64,000 bases of DNA from Rhodococcus jostii NBRC 16295 (GTDB lineage Bacteria > Actinomycetota > Actinomycetes > Mycobacteriales > Mycobacteriaceae), in assembly GCF_001894825.1 (NCBI RefSeq), contig NZ_BCWY01000004.1:124001-188000 (forward strand). Reading direction: 5' to 3'. The translations under genes were made by a program, and so were the position numbers. A model generated the notes under the pieces. It ran no database searches. It had not been told where the DNA came from and saw only the letters and a list, made by a program, of their open reading frames with translations. Every line of letters begins with the position of its first letter. Position 1 is the first letter of the stretch. Of this stretch, positions 33,530-41,989 are shown piece by piece.

Positions 33530-34584
33530 TGCGATACTCCTTTGAGGCCACCGATTTTCAGGGACAATTCATACGGATCGGCCGCAGCGGGCTCGACCGG
33601 TTCTTGTTCTTCGGGTGTGGACTCCGCGGCGGCCGCTTCGCTGCCGAGCGACTCGAGCACCTCGCGGCTCGGCACGAAGAACAACGTGCCGGTGGCCGCT
33701 GTGGAGAAGTCGAGGATGCGGTCGTAATTGCCGGGCGGCTCACCGAGAAACATTCTCCGCAACATCAGCTCGGTGACGGCGGGGTCCTTGGCGTACCCGA
33801 TGAAGTACGTGCCGTACTCGGCGGCGCCGAGGCTGCCGAATGCCATGTTGTCGCGGAGGATCTCGTGTTCGACGCCGTCGTCGTCGACGATGCTGTTGAG
33901 GGTGACGTGCGAATTGCTGGGCTGGACGTCGTCGTCGAGTTCGACGTTCTCGAGCTTGGTACGCCCGATGACCCGTTCCTGTTCCTCGGTGCTCAGCGTG
34001 TTCCACTCGCTCATCTCGTGCAGGTACTTCTGCACGATCACGTAACTGCCGCCCCGGAAGTCGGGATCCTCGTCGCCGATCAGTGCGGCGTCCGCGGCGT
34101 CGTCCTCGGTGGGATTCTCGGTGCCGTCCACGAATCCGAGGAGGTCGCGGGAGTCGAAGTAGCGGAAGCCGTGCACCTCGTCGACGACGGTGGCGGCGGA
34201 TCCCAGTGCGGAGACGATCTGGCGGCCCAGTTCGAAGCACAGGTCCTTGCGGGCGGCCTTGATGTGGAACAGGACGTCGCCCGGAGTGGACGGCGCGCTG
34301 TGCACCGGCCCGGACAGCGGGACGAAGGGATGCAGGCGCGCCGGCTTCGACGACGGATTCACCCGGTCCCAGAATTCCGAACCGACACCGACCACGCACG
34401 ACAGGGAGCCGGCGAGTTCGCGGAATCCCACCGCCTTGAGCGGCCCGTCGATGCCGGCGATCACGTCGCACACCGTTGCGCGGTCTTCCTCGGACTCTCC
34501 GGCGACGAGCACCAGGAACAGGGAGGCAGGGCTGGGCGGAGTGAGGACTGCTTGGGGTGCCAACCTCGCAACTGGGCCTGGCAT
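33526..34584 (-). CDS. dypB: Dye-decolorizing peroxidase DypB, encapsulin cargo
   Basis: The 352-residue heme peroxidase has the GFVDGTENP motif at 150-158 with distal D153, proximal heme ligand H226 in SHVTLN, and distal R244 and N246. These are the same numbers as reported for R. jostii RHA1 DypB, which oxidises Mn2+ and lignin models. The C-terminus, after a Glu/Pro/Ala linker, is an encapsulin-targeting tag with core SLKIGGLKG (341-349). ATG at 34584 follows GGAGG. A pair of inverted repeats upstream (34627-34667) may control the dypB-encapsulin operon. Confidence 0.95.
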   Translation of the reverse strand: MPGPVARLAPQAVLTPPSPASLFLVLVAGESEEDRATVCDVIAGIDGPLKAVGFRELAGSLSCVVGVGSEFWDRVNPSSKPARLHPFVPLSGPVHSAPSTPGDVLFHIKAARKDLCFELGRQIVSALGSAATVVDEVHGFRYFDSRDLLGFVDGTENPTEDDAADAALIGDEDPDFRGGSYVIVQKYLHEMSEWNTLSTEEQERVIGRTKLENVELDDDVQPSNSHVTLNSIVDDDGVEHEILRDNMAFGSLGAAEYGTYFIGYAKDPAVTELMLRRMFLGEPPGNYDRILDFSTAATGTLFFVPSREVLESLGSEAAAAESTPEEQEPVEPAAADPYELSLKIGGLKGVSQ

Positions 34585-34626
34585 CGATTGCCTCCGTTCA
34601 CTTCGACGTACGACGCTGCACTGTCC

Positions 34627-34667
34627 GGAACCTCAGGTCCCATCTAACCGTTTCGAACCGTCAGGTT
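34627..34667. promoter_or_regulatory. Paired inverted repeats in the dypB promoter
   Basis: GGAACCTCAGGTCC (34627-34640) and GAACC-GTC-AGGTTC (34655-34667) are two related imperfect dyads about 28 bases apart, centre to centre. They lie between the divergent dypB and PPOX-type genes. They look like sites for one regulator, possibly controlling both directions. Confidence 0.4.
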
Positions 34668-34739
34668 CCATTCCATCGGTCCGCCGCGCCGCCCCGGAGC
34701 GCCCGGAATCTGTCGGTGGGGGCTCCTATCGTCGAGGTC

Positions 34740-35165
34740 ATGCCATTGTCTGTGTCCGAGCGCGAACAGTTTCTGTCCGAGCCGCACATTGCGGCGCTGT
34801 CGGTCTCCGCTGGTGAGAGCCGCGGACCTTTGACCGTCCCGATCTGGTATCAGTACGCCGCGGGAGGTGAACTCTGGGTACTGACCGGCGCCGATTCGGA
34901 GAAGGCGCGTCTCATCGAGGCGGCGGGGCGGTTCACCATGATGGTCGAGCGGGTCGACCCCACCGTCCGCTACGTCTCCGTCGAGGGCGCGGTGACGCGA
35001 ACCGCCCCGGGAACCGACGACATGCTGCGGGAAATCACCCGGCGCTACCTCCCACCTGAGAAGGTTGACGGCTACCTCGACTTCGCCAGGGCCGAACTCG
35101 GCGAACAGGTCGCCATCTATCTCCGGCCCGACCACTGGCGATCCGCCGACATGGGGTCTGCCTGA
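34740..35165 (+). CDS. PPOX-class (split-barrel flavin/F420) protein
   Basis: The 141-residue protein fits the pyridoxamine-phosphate-oxidase-like split barrel: SEPHIAALSVSAGESRGPLTVPIWYQYAAGGELWVLTG, SEKARLIEAAGRFTMMVER and VRYVSVEGAVTRT. Actinobacterial members bind FMN, F420 or heme; the cofactor cannot be told from sequence. The frame is open upstream, but ATG at 34740 with a GAGG site is the natural start. It is divergent from dypB and shares its promoter region. Confidence 0.82.
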   Translation: MPLSVSEREQFLSEPHIAALSVSAGESRGPLTVPIWYQYAAGGELWVLTGADSEKARLIEAAGRFTMMVERVDPTVRYVSVEGAVTRTAPGTDDMLREITRRYLPPEKVDGYLDFARAELGEQVAIYLRPDHWRSADMGSA

Positions 35166-35281
35166 CGGTCGACGGCCGGTCGCATCTGCTGCCGATGAAA
35201 GCGATATCTGACCCGGTCCAGTCGATAGATGTCGAGCACAGTGCTGTGAACTGAGGAAACGGAAATTCCGCCGCGTAGTCG

Positions 35282-35295
35282 AGAAAGCGTTTACA
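35282..35295. promoter_or_regulatory. LacI-type operator, site 1
   Basis: AGAAAGCGTTTACA matches TGTAAGCGTTTACA at 11 of 14 positions. It lies 66 bases before the MHS transporter gene that opens the catabolic island. It is one of five such sites (others at 38824, 41881, 41967 and 47504). The rest of the 195-base gap (35166-35360) holds the ribosome site AGGAG and no other clear signal. Confidence 0.7.
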
Positions 35296-35360
35296 AACTC
35301 GGTGACGTGGGTCATAGTAGTCGGGTTCCGGCAGTTTCCTTTCACAGTCAGGAGTTCTCG

Positions 35361-36713
35361 ATGGGCATGACCGAACTCGGCACCGAGCGGGCCACCGCGG
35401 TGCCGCACGGGTCGGCAGGGCAGCAGCGCCGCCGGGTGATCAAGGCGAGCGCGGCGGGAACCGTGATCGAGTGGTACGACTTCACGCTCTACGGCCTCGC
35501 CGCTGCCCTCGTCTTCGGGCCGCTCTACTTCCCCGGGGCAGGATCCCTGGCCGGCACGATGGCCGCCTTCGGGACGTTCGCCGTCGGGCTCGGTGCCCGC
35601 CCGATCGGTGGGCTGGTGTTCGCGCACTTCGGCGACCGGCTCGGCCGCAAGCCGATGCTCCTCATGACCCTGCTCGTCATGGGTGCGTCGACGACGCTGA
35701 TCGGTGCGCTGCCCACCGCGGACGCGATCGGGATCTGGGCGCCGATCCTCCTCATCGTGCTCCGCCTGTTCCAGGGCGCCGGCGCGGGCGCCGAGTTCGC
35801 CGGGGCGATCACGATGGTCACCGAATCCACCGACAGCTCCCGCCGCGCTCTCTCCAGCGCGTATCCGGGAGCCGCGATCTACGTCGGGACCGGCGGTGCC
35901 ACCATGATCTTCGCGCTGCTCACGCTGATGCCCGACGACCAGTTTCTGTCCTGGGGCTGGCGTATTCCGTTCCTGGCCAGCGCCGTCATCGTCCTCGTCG
36001 CCGGCTATCTGCGGCTGAAGGTGAACGAGACGGCCGTGTTCACGGAGGCCGCGAAGCACGGTGAGGTGGACCGTGCACCGCTGGTCGAGGCGGTCCGCAA
36101 CCACTGGCGGCAGATCCTGTGCGGACTGGCCCTGTTCAGCTTCGTGATTCCGTGGGCCTACGTCATGCAGGTCTTCGCGCTGTCGTTCGTGACCAAGACC
36201 CTCGGCGTCGATTCCACCCAGGCGCTGATCGGATTGATCGTCGCCGAGTTCTGCGCCATTCCCGTCATCATCGGGTTCGGTCGCCTGGCCGACCGGGTAG
36301 GGCGCAAGCCGGTTCTGTTGTCCGGTGCGATCTTCGGCATCGTGTTTCCGTTCCCGATGTTCATGATGCTCGACACCCGGTCGCCGTGGATGGTCGGACT
36401 GGCGCTGGTCCTGGGGATCTGCCTCGTCCAGGGCACGACGTCCGGCCCGGGCGGTGCGCTGCTGTCGGAGCTGTTCCCCACCAAGATCCGGTGGAGCGGC
36501 ATCGCGATCTCCCGCGAGATCCCGGCCGCGGTGGTCGGTGGCACCATCCCGCTGGTCGCCACCGCCCTCGTTGCCGTCGCGGGTGGAACGCCCTGGCTCG
36601 TCGCGAGCTATCTCATGGGTCTGAGCGTGGTGGGTCTCATCGGCATCGCCCTGCTTCCCGAGACCCTCGGCCGGAGCGTGGGCTCGCGACAGACCGTCGA
36701 GGCCGCATCGTGA
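35361..36713 (+). CDS. MFS transporter, MHS type, of the LacI-controlled island
   Basis: The 450-residue protein has twelve hydrophobic segments and MHS motifs GTVIEWYDFTLYGLAAALVF, RPIGGLVFAHFGDRLGRKPML and RLFQGAGAGAEFAGA. It is a proton-coupled importer of a small organic acid or polyol. ATG at 35361 has AGGAG seven bases upstream. It is the first gene of an operon with two dehydrogenases (GTGA overlap with the next). A LacI-type operator upstream links its expression to the regulator at 38889. The island therefore has two importers, this one and the ABC system at 47544-52255. Confidence 0.85.
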   Translation: MGMTELGTERATAVPHGSAGQQRRRVIKASAAGTVIEWYDFTLYGLAAALVFGPLYFPGAGSLAGTMAAFGTFAVGLGARPIGGLVFAHFGDRLGRKPMLLMTLLVMGASTTLIGALPTADAIGIWAPILLIVLRLFQGAGAGAEFAGAITMVTESTDSSRRALSSAYPGAAIYVGTGGATMIFALLTLMPDDQFLSWGWRIPFLASAVIVLVAGYLRLKVNETAVFTEAAKHGEVDRAPLVEAVRNHWRQILCGLALFSFVIPWAYVMQVFALSFVTKTLGVDSTQALIGLIVAEFCAIPVIIGFGRLADRVGRKPVLLSGAIFGIVFPFPMFMMLDTRSPWMVGLALVLGICLVQGTTSGPGGALLSELFPTKIRWSGIAISREIPAAVVGGTIPLVATALVAVAGGTPWLVASYLMGLSVVGLIGIALLPETLGRSVGSRQTVEAAS

Positions 36714-37738
36714 CGCGTCGCGTCGTGGTGGTCGGCGCCGGGCTCGCGAGCGCCGCGCATCTCACGGCCCTCCGGGCGGTCGGCGCCGAGGTGGTCGGCG
36801 TGGTGACGCGCGACAAGACGAGGGCAGCGGCCGCGCGGCGGCTGGCACCGGACGCACGGATCCTTCCCGATGTGGACGCGGCAGCCGGCCTGGACGCCGA
36901 CACAGCGGTCGTGGTCACACCCCCGTCGAGTCACCTGGCCGTCGCGTCGGCACTGGCCGAGCGCGGCCTGGACCTGGTGATCGACAAACCGCTGGCGGCC
37001 TCGTTGCACGATGCGCGGGCGATTGTGGACGTCGCCGAGCGGTGCGGAGTACGGGCCGCGGTCACGCTCCAGCACCGCTACAAGGAGGCGGCGCGACGGG
37101 CCCGGCAGCTACTCTCGGACGGCGCGATCGGCGCCCTCCGCTCGGCCACCGTCACCGTTCCGCTGTGGCGCCCCGACTCCTACTACGCCGAGGCCGGACG
37201 CGGCACCCGGGACCGCGACGGCGGCGGAGTGCTGATCACCCAGGCCATCCACACCCTCGACCTCTACCTGTCGCTGACCGGACCCGCCCGCAGCGTCGTG
37301 GCAGCGGCCTCCACCAGCCGGGGCCGGCTCGAGGCCGAGGACACCGTTCACCTCCTGATCGACCAGGGTTCACTCGCGGCGTCGGTGACGGCGAGCACGG
37401 CCGCCTGGCCGGGCGGGGCCGAGACGATCCACCTCTACGGCGACGCGGGACAGCTTCGGCTCGAAGGTGATTCGCTCGTCCGGATCGACGCGGACAGTCG
37501 CTCACTCGTCGACGGGACCGTCGACGCGTCCGGGCCGGACCCGCTGTCGATGACGGCCTGGTTCCGGTCGCTGTACGAGGACGTCTTCACCAGCTGGGCC
37601 GCAGGCGCGGCACCCCTGTGCGACGCCCGGTCCGGGCTGCCCGTGCAATCGGTGATCGACGCCGCCTACAGGTCCGCCGCGGCCGGCTCGACGCCGGTCG
37701 CCATCTCGCAGGAAAGGGAAAGCGCATGTCAGTCTTGA
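36710..37738 (+). CDS. Gfo/Idh/MocA-family oxidoreductase
   Basis: The 342-residue protein starts with a nucleotide fold (RRVVVVGAGLASAAHLTAL) and the family's catalytic EKP-like segment, which here reads DLVIDKPLAASLHDA. The mid region has GGGVLITQAIHTLDLYL, typical of the C-terminal alpha/beta domain and its histidine. Members oxidise sugar or polyol hydroxyls with NAD(P). The GTG start at 36710 overlaps the transporter stop. The end overlaps the next gene by 13 bases. The substrate is unknown, probably that taken up by this island's importers. Confidence 0.85.
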   Translation: MTRRVVVVGAGLASAAHLTALRAVGAEVVGVVTRDKTRAAAARRLAPDARILPDVDAAAGLDADTAVVVTPPSSHLAVASALAERGLDLVIDKPLAASLHDARAIVDVAERCGVRAAVTLQHRYKEAARRARQLLSDGAIGALRSATVTVPLWRPDSYYAEAGRGTRDRDGGGVLITQAIHTLDLYLSLTGPARSVVAAASTSRGRLEAEDTVHLLIDQGSLAASVTASTAAWPGGAETIHLYGDAGQLRLEGDSLVRIDADSRSLVDGTVDASGPDPLSMTAWFRSLYEDVFTSWAAGAAPLCDARSGLPVQSVIDAAYRSAAAGSTPVAISQERESACQS

Positions 37739-38787
37739 GTATCCGGGTCGACGGCCCGAACGACTATCGCCTCGACCACGGTGACGCCGCGGCGCCCGGT
37801 GAGGGAGAGGTGCTCGTCGCACTCGACTCGGCCGGCATCTGCGGCGGCGACCTCTCCCACCTGCGTGGCCGGAACGCGGTCGCCGCATACCCGACGGTGC
37901 TGGGCCACGAATGCGCCGGACGGGTGTCGCGGGTGGGTCCGGGCACGAGTCTCGCGGTCGGCCAACCGGTGATGGTCTACCCGACCACCGGCTGCGGCCG
38001 ATGCCGCGCGTGCCGCGACGGCAGGATCAACAATTGTCCGAGCATCCGGGTGTTCGGGTTGTCCGATCCGCGTGGGTGTTTCAGTGAGGAGTTCGTCGTT
38101 CCCGAGGCGCAGTGCGTGCCCGTGAGCGACGCGGTGCTGGACCGTTTCGGGGCCCTCGTCGAGCCGCTCGCCGTCGGGGTGCACGTGGTGCGGCGCGGTG
38201 GCACGTCGGAGGGCGACACGGCGCTGGTCGTCGGGACCGGCGCGATCGGTCTCGCGACCACGCTGGTGGCCCGGAGCCGAGGCGTCCGGGTGCTCGGCGT
38301 CGACCGGTATCCCGAGCGTGAGCAGCCCGCGCGGGCGTGCGGAACGAGCGACTTCACGACGCGGTCCGGGGACGCCCTCGAAGGCTGGGTGCGCGAGCGG
38401 GCGGAGTCGATCGACCTCGTCTACGACACGGTCTGCACCGCGGAATCCTCTCGGCTGGCGTTGCAGGTTCTCGCTCCCGGCGGCCGCTACGTGGCGATCG
38501 CATCCGCGAAACCCGGACACGAACTGACCCTCGACTACAGCGCGCTCTATGCGCGCGAACTGTCCGTCGTGGCCTGCAGGAATTATGTGCGGCAGGACTT
38601 CGTCGAGGCGGCCGAACTGCTGGAATCGGGGCAGGTCGACGCGTCGCCGCTGCACACCGCGACGTTCGGTCTGGACGAGTTCGGCCGCGCGGTCGAGGAA
38701 CTGGAAACGAACGGAAGCCGGCACGTCAAGGTGCTGCTGACGTCGCGGAAGCTGCTCGGCACCCGCGCGTTGTTGCGCAAGGTGTGA
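37726..38787 (+). CDS. Zinc-dependent alcohol/polyol dehydrogenase (MDR family)
   Basis: The 353-residue protein has the catalytic zinc ligands in AGICGGDLSHL and GHECAGRV. A structural zinc lobe follows (CGRCRACRDGRINNC), then a Rossmann motif (VVGTGAIGLATTLVA). The sequence resembles sorbitol/threonine-type dehydrogenases, which oxidise secondary alcohols of sugars or polyols. ATG at 37726 lies inside the end of the Gfo/Idh gene, with GGAAAGGGAA upstream. It is the third gene of the transporter operon. Confidence 0.85.
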   Translation: MSVLSIRVDGPNDYRLDHGDAAAPGEGEVLVALDSAGICGGDLSHLRGRNAVAAYPTVLGHECAGRVSRVGPGTSLAVGQPVMVYPTTGCGRCRACRDGRINNCPSIRVFGLSDPRGCFSEEFVVPEAQCVPVSDAVLDRFGALVEPLAVGVHVVRRGGTSEGDTALVVGTGAIGLATTLVARSRGVRVLGVDRYPEREQPARACGTSDFTTRSGDALEGWVRERAESIDLVYDTVCTAESSRLALQVLAPGGRYVAIASAKPGHELTLDYSALYARELSVVACRNYVRQDFVEAAELLESGQVDASPLHTATFGLDEFGRAVEELETNGSRHVKVLLTSRKLLGTRALLRKV

Positions 38788-38823
38788 GCTTCGGCGTGAT
38801 CCGGGGCCACCTTCGCGATACGC

Positions 38824-38837
38824 TGTAAGCGTTTCCA
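38824..38837. promoter_or_regulatory. LacI-type operator, site 2
   Basis: TGTAAGCGTTTCCA differs from the symmetric consensus TGTAAGCGTTTACA at one base. It lies 51 bases before the start of the LacI gene itself, so the regulator probably controls its own synthesis. Confidence 0.75.
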
Positions 38838-38888
38838 CCCACAGGGTGGCGGACGGTGGTAATGGTGACGAGAGATGCAGAGGCAGCA

Positions 38889-39902
38889 ATGGCTGATCAG
38901 ACCCGAGTGCCCGCGAGCCGTCGCGTCACGATCAATACCGTAGCCAAGGCGGCCGGTGTCTCGATCGCCACCGTCTCCCGTGTCATGAGCGGCAGCTCGT
39001 CGGTGACCCCGGACCTCGCCGCCCGGGTCCACAAGGTCGCCGACGAGCTGTCCTACCGGCCCAGCACCGCCGCCAGGGGCCTCGTCCTCGGGTCGCTGCG
39101 GAACATGGGCGTGATCCTGCCCGACCTGGCCAACGCGTACTTCTTCGACGTCGTCAAGCAGATGCACCACGGCGCCACCGCCGACGGCTACCGCATGCTC
39201 GTCGCCGACTACTCCGGTGACGCGGCCGACGAACTCGCCACCGCCCTCGACCTGCTCGGTCAGGTCGACGGCCTGGTGCTGCTCTCCTCGAGGATTCCGA
39301 CGAGTGGTCTGAAGGAACTGGCCAGGCAGTCGACTCCGGTGCTGCTCGTCAACCGGGTGGAGCTGGAAGTCGATCTCCCGATGGTCGCGGTCGACAACTT
39401 CACCCCCATGATGGAGCTGTGCGGGCACCTCGCGAAGCTCGGCCATCGACGGATCGTCTACATCAAGGGCTCAGATCTGGCGTGGCAGAACCGCGAGCGG
39501 TGGCGGGCCATCGAAATGGCGAAGGTACTCGGGATCGAGGCGACCGCGGTCCCGTCGGACGGCACGATCGAGGGCGGCTACGACGTGGTGGAAGAAGCGC
39601 TCACGCACGAGCCGACCGCACTCGTCTGCTTCAACGACCTGACCGCGCTGGGCGCCATCTCGAAACTGCGCGAGCGCGGACTCCGCGTCCCCGATGACAT
39701 TTCGGTCACCGGCTTCGACGACATCGACATGGCACGCCACCTCGCGCCGCGCCTGACCACAGTGGTGAGCCCGAAGATCGAACTGGGCGACCAGGCGTGG
39801 TCGCTGATGCGCGCGGCGCTGAACAACGAGACCACCACGTCGCCGCCGCTGATCCCCGCCGACGTCGTCATTCGCGAGTCGACGGGGCCCGTCTCGAGCT
39901 GA
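38889..39902 (+). CDS. LacI-family transcriptional regulator of the island
   Basis: The 337-residue protein has an N-terminal LacI headpiece (TINTVAKAAGVSIATVSRVMSG, hinge helix in SYRPSTAARGL). A periplasmic-binding-protein-like sensor domain follows (GVILPDLANAYFFDVVKQM, VCFNDLTALGAISKLRERGLRVPDDISVTGFDDID). GTG at 38856 is possible, but ATG at 38889 has AGAGG five bases upstream and starts close to the headpiece. Five matching operators in the island make it the probable master repressor, released by a sugar-like ligand. Confidence 0.9.
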   Translation: MADQTRVPASRRVTINTVAKAAGVSIATVSRVMSGSSSVTPDLAARVHKVADELSYRPSTAARGLVLGSLRNMGVILPDLANAYFFDVVKQMHHGATADGYRMLVADYSGDAADELATALDLLGQVDGLVLLSSRIPTSGLKELARQSTPVLLVNRVELEVDLPMVAVDNFTPMMELCGHLAKLGHRRIVYIKGSDLAWQNRERWRAIEMAKVLGIEATAVPSDGTIEGGYDVVEEALTHEPTALVCFNDLTALGAISKLRERGLRVPDDISVTGFDDIDMARHLAPRLTTVVSPKIELGDQAWSLMRAALNNETTTSPPLIPADVVIRESTGPVSS

Positions 39903-39908
39903 GTACGG

Positions 39909-40712
39909 TCAGACGGCGGAGAGACCGGTGGCCGCCGCGCGCACGGCGGCCGCCGACTCCTCCGACCACCAACGGTCGCTGAGGATCTCGACCTCCACGA
40001 GTCCCCGATACCCGGCGTTCGCGCAGTCGGCGACGAATCCCGACATGTCGATGCAGCCTTCGCCGGGCATGCCGCGGCTGCTGAGTTCTCCGTGGATCGG
40101 GGTGATCCAATCGGCGAGTTGCACCGAGAACAGGCGTTCGCCGGCCCGGGCAATCTGTTCCGGCAGCGCCGCGTCCCACCACACGTGATACGAGTCGAGG
40201 GCGATCCCGACGAGGTCGGAGTCGATCGCCTCGACGAGGTCGTTGGCCTCGCCGAGTGAGGTGATGACCGACCGGTTCGACGCCATCATCGGGTGCATCG
40301 GCTCGACCGCGAGCCGCACACCGGCGGCTCGTGCGTACGGTTCGAGTTCGGCGATGCCGTCGCGGACCTGCTGCCGTGCGCCGGCGAGGTCGCGGTGAGC
40401 GGCGCCGCAGACCAGCACGAGGCACTCGGCGCCGAGGGTGTGGGCCTGATCGACCGCAACACGGTTGTCGGCCATGGTTTCTCGCCACCGACCGGGCGTC
40501 GGCTGCGGAAACATTCCGCCCCGGCAGATGCTGGTGACGCGCAGTCCCGACTGCCGGAGCCGGGACGACGCGTCGGTCAGGTCCACGCCGTCGAGAACGT
40601 CCCGCCACAGGCCGACGCCGCCGAACCCCCACTGCTCGGCGAGGGCGGCGACGTCGGTGAAGCCGGCACCCTTGACGGTGACGGAGTTGAGACTGCACTG
40701 CGCGAGTTCCAT
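39909..40712 (-). CDS. Sugar phosphate isomerase/epimerase-like TIM-barrel protein
   Basis: The 267-residue protein has the xylose-isomerase-like barrel pattern: GFGGVGLWRDVLDG, LRVTSICRGGMF, LVLVCGAA, LAVEPMHPM (metal-ligand Glu), VGIALDSYHVWWD (Asp/His), and LVEVEILSDRWW (final Glu). Relatives isomerise or epimerise keto-sugars or act as dehydratases with a divalent metal. ATG at 40712 lies one base after the DUF993 stop, so the two are co-translated. The operon is divergent from the CoA-transferase gene. Confidence 0.83.
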   Translation of the reverse strand: MELAQCSLNSVTVKGAGFTDVAALAEQWGFGGVGLWRDVLDGVDLTDASSRLRQSGLRVTSICRGGMFPQPTPGRWRETMADNRVAVDQAHTLGAECLVLVCGAAHRDLAGARQQVRDGIAELEPYARAAGVRLAVEPMHPMMASNRSVITSLGEANDLVEAIDSDLVGIALDSYHVWWDAALPEQIARAGERLFSVQLADWITPIHGELSSRGMPGEGCIDMSGFVADCANAGYRGLVEVEILSDRWWSEESAAAVRAAATGLSAV

Positions 40713-40713
40713 G

Positions 40714-41871
40714 TCAGCGGATTCCGTGCACGGCGAAGTACGCCGAGGTGCGGGCGGCGGTGAAGTCGGGATCGGTGAACAGGCCGATCGCATCCGCCGC
40801 GCGTACGAGTTCGGCGAGATGGGTGAGGCTGCGGCCGGTCTCGAAACCGCCGATCATCCGGAAATGATCCTGCTTGCCGTTCAGGTAGGCCAGCCACGCG
40901 ACCCCGACCTTGTAGTACTGCGTCGGGGCGGCGAACAGCAGCCGGCTCAGGGTTTCGGTGGGGCCGAGGATGTTCCGGAAGCCCTGCTCGTCACCCGCAT
41001 CGAGGCGGGCGAAGGCGGCGGAGGCGAACGGGCCGAGCGCGGCGAACGCACCGAGGAGGGCGTCGCTGGTGTGGGTGCCGTCGCCGGCGATCAGATCGAC
41101 GTAGTTGTAGTCGTCGCCGGTGAACACCCGCACGCCACCCGGCATACGCCGGCGCAGGGCGATCTCGAGCGCCGGATCGAGCAGGGACACCTTGATGCCC
41201 CGCACCGTGTCCCGGTGCGCGTCGATGATCTGCAGGACGGTATCCATCGCGGCGTCCGGATCAGCGAATCCCCAGTAGCCGTCGAGTGCGAGATCGAACA
41301 CCGAACCCAGCCAATGGAGTACGACGGGCCGGGTGGCCGCCGACAGCACGGCGTCGTACACCGAAAGATAGTCGTCGGGTCCGGTGGCGGCGCGGGCGAG
41401 GTGCCGACTCGCCATCAGCACCACCTCGCCGCCCGCCGATTCGATCGCCTCGACCTGCTCGAGGTAGGCGTCGCGGATCTCGTCGAGTGACGGGGTGTCG
41501 GACTTCAGTTGATCGGTGGCGACTCCGACGACGACCTTGCCGCCGACTGCCCTCGCCTCGGTGAGGGTGCGGACGGCGAGTTCGCGGGCGCCGGCCCAGT
41601 CGAGCCCCATGCCGCGCTGGGCGGTGTCCATCGACTCGGCCACCCCGAGCCCCAGCGACCACAGGTCGCGGCGCAGTTGCAGGGTGGCGTCCCAGTCGAT
41701 CTGATCCGCGGCATTCTCGGCGGAGGCCCGCAGCGGGTCGGCGACCACGTGGGAGGCCGCGTACACCGCCCTGCTGGTGGGCGGTGTGGACCGGGTGCCC
41801 AGCCGAGCCGGTGCGTTCACCGTGAGAGTGCTGGTCGAGCCGTCGCGATCGGGCAGCAGGATCGAGGCCAT
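40714..41871 (-). CDS. DUF993 protein, aldolase-like TIM barrel
   Basis: The 385-residue protein belongs to DUF993, a group related to dihydrodipicolinate synthase-type aldolases. Visible segments include VVVGVATDQL, GGEVVLMASRHLARAA, RPVVLHWLGS and TVRGIKVSLLD, whose Lys in GIKVS is a candidate Schiff-base residue; later FTGDDYNYVDLIAGDG is prominent. It is commonly found in sugar or polyol gene clusters. ATG at 41871 follows AGGAG. Two LacI-type operators lie in the divergent promoter just upstream. An aldol cleavage step is a reasonable inference. Confidence 0.78.
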   Translation of the reverse strand: MASILLPDRDGSTSTLTVNAPARLGTRSTPPTSRAVYAASHVVADPLRASAENAADQIDWDATLQLRRDLWSLGLGVAESMDTAQRGMGLDWAGARELAVRTLTEARAVGGKVVVGVATDQLKSDTPSLDEIRDAYLEQVEAIESAGGEVVLMASRHLARAATGPDDYLSVYDAVLSAATRPVVLHWLGSVFDLALDGYWGFADPDAAMDTVLQIIDAHRDTVRGIKVSLLDPALEIALRRRMPGGVRVFTGDDYNYVDLIAGDGTHTSDALLGAFAALGPFASAAFARLDAGDEQGFRNILGPTETLSRLLFAAPTQYYKVGVAWLAYLNGKQDHFRMIGGFETGRSLTHLAELVRAADAIGLFTDPDFTAARTSAYFAVHGIR

Positions 41872-41880
41872 GAAATCTCC

Positions 41881-41894
41881 TGTAATCGTTTTCT
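41881..41894. promoter_or_regulatory. LacI-type operator, site 3
   Basis: TGTAATCGTTTTCT keeps the central pattern TGTAA-CGTTT of the other sites. It lies ten bases before the DUF993 start codon (minus strand), so a bound repressor would also block ribosome access or elongation. Confidence 0.55.
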
Positions 41895-41966
41895 TGATGT
41901 TGTGCAGCTCACAATATACTGTGTCAATCACCGAGGTCCATAGCGTTAAAGGGCCGATTGGCAGAA

Positions 41967-41980
41967 TGTAAGCATTTACA
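41967..41980. promoter_or_regulatory. LacI-type operator, site 4
   Basis: TGTAAGCATTTACA differs from the consensus at one position and has intact TGTAA/TTACA arms. It ends ten bases before the CoA-transferase start and touches its ribosome site AGGAG. Together with site 3 it frames the divergent promoter, a geometry that allows looping. Confidence 0.75.
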
Positions 41981-41989
41981 GGAGCGGAT

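Noticed and set aside
41903..41915. Crp-like TGTG/CACA dyad in the divergent DUF993/CoA-transferase promoter
   Set aside because: Only four bases pair on each side and the spacer is too short for a Crp site. The LacI-type sites explain the region better.
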